Origin: Candidatus Woesearchaeota archaeon
GTDB lineage: Archaea > Nanobdellota > Nanobdellia > Woesearchaeales > JAGWAF01
Length of the DNA stretch: 5,965 nt
Reading direction: 5' to 3'
Assembly: GCA_016932755.1 (NCBI GenBank)
Contig: JAFGCE010000024.1
Span: forward strand, 1-5,965
A program made the position numbers and the translations under genes. Numbering within the stretch: position 1 is the stretch's first letter; every line of letters starts with the position of its first letter. The notes below the pieces were generated by a model. That model ran no database searches. It was not told where the DNA came from and saw only the letters and a list, made by a program, of their open reading frames with translations. This document shows, piece after piece, positions 4,463 to 5,965 of the stretch.

Positions 4463-5965
4463 TTATGAGGCATACTCATCCCAGCTTTTTATTGCAAGGT
4501 CAGCCGGGGTTTTTTGCGCAATTGATTCAATGAAAAGCTTTGCAACCTGGACATTGTTTATAAGAGGTATTGAAAAGTCAACAGCGCTTCTCCTTATGAT
4601 GTATGTGCCTCCCTTGCCGATTTCTGCGTAGTTCTTCGGCATTGATATTATCAAGTCAATCTTTTTGTTAAGCAGGAAATCCTTTACATTGGGTTTTTTG
4701 TCCTCGTGGATTTTGTAAAGAAGGTTTGTGGGTATGCCCCATTTTTCATAGAATTTTGAAGTGTGCTCTGTAGCATAAATCGTGAAATTAAGCTGCTGGA
4801 GCTTTCTAATGCTGTCAAGAAGCTCGTATTTGTTCTCCTCCCCGCCTATACTGACAAGCACGCTTTTCTTCGGGAATTCCATCCCTGTTGAGATAAAGGA
4901 TTTGAGAAATGCTTCGTGGATATCATCCCCCAGGCATGCAACTTCTCCTGTGGATGCCATCTCGACATGGGTTGTGGGGTCTGCTCCCTTAAGCCGTGAG
5001 AATGAGAACTGCGGGGATTTTACTCCTACATAGTCCAGCTCAAGGCTTGACTTGTCTATCTGTGGGATTTTTTCCCCTAGTATTGCTCTTGTTGCAAGGT
5101 CTATAAAGTTTTTCTTGAAAACTTTTGAGACAAAAGGAAAGCTTCTGCTGCTTCTTAGGTTGCATTCAATAACCTTGATGTTGTTTTCTGCAGCCAGAAA
5201 CTGTATATTGAAGGGACCTGTTATGTTAAGCGATTTGGCAAGCTGCCTTGCCACTTTTTTTATCTGCCTGGTTGTAGCAAGATATGTTTTCTGGGGAGGC
5301 AGAGCCATGTTTGCATCCCCGCTATGCACCCCTGCGTTCTCTATGTGCTCGCTTATAGCATAAATAATTATTTCCCCGTTTTTTGCAACAGCATCTATCT
5401 CTATTTCTTTTGCTCCTGTTATGAATTTTGATATAACAACAGGATGCTCTGGGCTTACATCTGCCGCTGCGTTCAGGTAGTTTTCAAGATCCTCCTCGCT
5501 GAATACCACATTCATTGCTGCGCCGCTCAGGACATAGGAGGGTCTTATCAGAACAGGGTATCCGACGCTGTTTGCAAATTTCTCAGCTTCCTCCAGTGTG
5601 GTAAGCTCTTTCCAGAATGGCTGGTCAATTCCCAAGTTATCCAAAAGCTGGCTGAATTTGTGCCTGTTCTCCGCATTGTCAATGCTTAAAGGGGAGGTTC
5701 CAAGGATTTTTATTCCCTGATTGTGGAGAGGCATCACAAGATTGTTCGGAATCTGCCCTCCCATTGAAACTATCACTCCGTGCGGTTCTTCAAGCTCATA
5801 GATGTCCATCACCCTCTCGAAACTTAATTCGTCAAAATAAAGCTTGTCGCATATGTCATAGTCTGTGCTGACTGTTTCAGGATTGTAGTTTATCATTATG
5901 GAAGAATGCCCAAGTTTTTTTGCGCTCAGTACTGCATTGACACAGCACCAGTCAAATTCAACAGA
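4463..5965 (-). CDS. carB: Carbamoyl-phosphate synthase large subunit, C-terminal half (partial, 5' end beyond window)
   Basis: The large subunit of carbamoyl-phosphate synthase makes carbamoyl phosphate from bicarbonate, ammonia (from the CarA glutaminase) and two ATP, the first step of pyrimidine and arginine synthesis. The frame stays open to the right edge, giving 500 residues; the internal ATG at 5896 is not the start, because the residues before it (SVEFDWCCV...) match the conserved family sequence that precedes NPETVSTDYD. About 560 N-terminal residues should lie outside. Visible are the second ATP-grasp half, with RPSYVLSGAAMN (fragment residues about 141-152), NAGVHSGD (210-217) and the metal/ATP-binding ECNLRSSRSFPFVSK (267-281; E267, N269 and R271 fit the family ligands), then an MGS-like allosteric domain from about residue 366 to the end. 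Many motifs (PQFSFSRLKGAD, VEMASTGEVA, RRSAVDFSIPLI) resemble eukaryotic CAD/CPS1 and Bacteroidetes enzymes more than E. coli CarB. It ends about 50 bases before pyrD. Identity is very sure. Confidence 0.97.
   Translation of the reverse strand, partial: SVEFDWCCVNAVLSAKKLGHSSIMINYNPETVSTDYDICDKLYFDELSFERVMDIYELEEPHGVIVSMGGQIPNNLVMPLHNQGIKILGTSPLSIDNAENRHKFSQLLDNLGIDQPFWKELTTLEEAEKFANSVGYPVLIRPSYVLSGAAMNVVFSEEDLENYLNAAADVSPEHPVVISKFITGAKEIEIDAVAKNGEIIIYAISEHIENAGVHSGDANMALPPQKTYLATTRQIKKVARQLAKSLNITGPFNIQFLAAENNIKVIECNLRSSRSFPFVSKVFKKNFIDLATRAILGEKIPQIDKSSLELDYVGVKSPQFSFSRLKGADPTTHVEMASTGEVACLGDDIHEAFLKSFISTGMEFPKKSVLVSIGGEENKYELLDSIRKLQQLNFTIYATEHTSKFYEKWGIPTNLLYKIHEDKKPNVKDFLLNKKIDLIISMPKNYAEIGKGGTYIIRRSAVDFSIPLINNVQVAKLFIESIAQKTPADLAIKSWDEYAS

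Noticed and set aside
4463..5896. CarB beginning at the internal ATG at 5896
   Set aside because: The 23 codons between this ATG and the edge are in frame and match the conserved CarB sequence, so this ATG is internal and the gene is cut by the window.

Overview
The window holds most of a de novo pyrimidine (UMP) biosynthesis operon, all on the minus strand. In transcription order (right to left) it contains the C-terminal half of carB (cut by the right edge), pyrD, pyrK, pyrC, pyrE and pyrF. No plus-strand gene is supported and no stretch over 300 bases lacks a gene. The only non-coding segments are the roughly 50-base carB-pyrD gap, the 15-base pyrE-pyrF gap and the 93 bases after pyrF.

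The organism looks archaeal, plausibly an uncultured lineage of the DPANN kind, though a bacterium cannot be excluded from this window alone. Signs for archaea are: TATA-box sequences (TTTATA with purine-rich flanks) rather than -35/-10 pairs in both promoter-like gaps; frequent AGG for arginine and ATA for isoleucine; G-rich, GGTG-type ribosome binding sites; a PyrD N-terminus resembling archaeal homologues; and a T-rich tract without a hairpin after the last gene. Against a simple archaeal picture, CarB and PyrF resemble non-archaeal branches of their families.

The genes form one pathway. CarB makes carbamoyl phosphate. PyrC cyclises carbamoyl aspartate to dihydroorotate. PyrD with PyrK (a class 1B, NAD-linked dihydroorotate dehydrogenase) oxidises it to orotate. 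PyrE adds ribose phosphate from PRPP, and PyrF decarboxylates OMP to UMP. Aspartate carbamoyltransferase (pyrB/pyrI) and the glutaminase subunit carA are not in the window. The pyrD-pyrK, pyrK-pyrC and pyrC-pyrE pairs overlap by 8, 4 and 8 bases, which suggests coupled translation. A TATA-like element between carB and pyrD suggests that the last five genes can also be transcribed on their own.

This is core metabolism, not an accessory island, and I saw no mobile element, CRISPR array, RNA gene or unknown system. The points worth following up are the mixed apparent ancestry of the enzymes, the divergent PyrE, the arrangement at the pyrD start, and a promoter-like segment with a direct repeat at the left edge.
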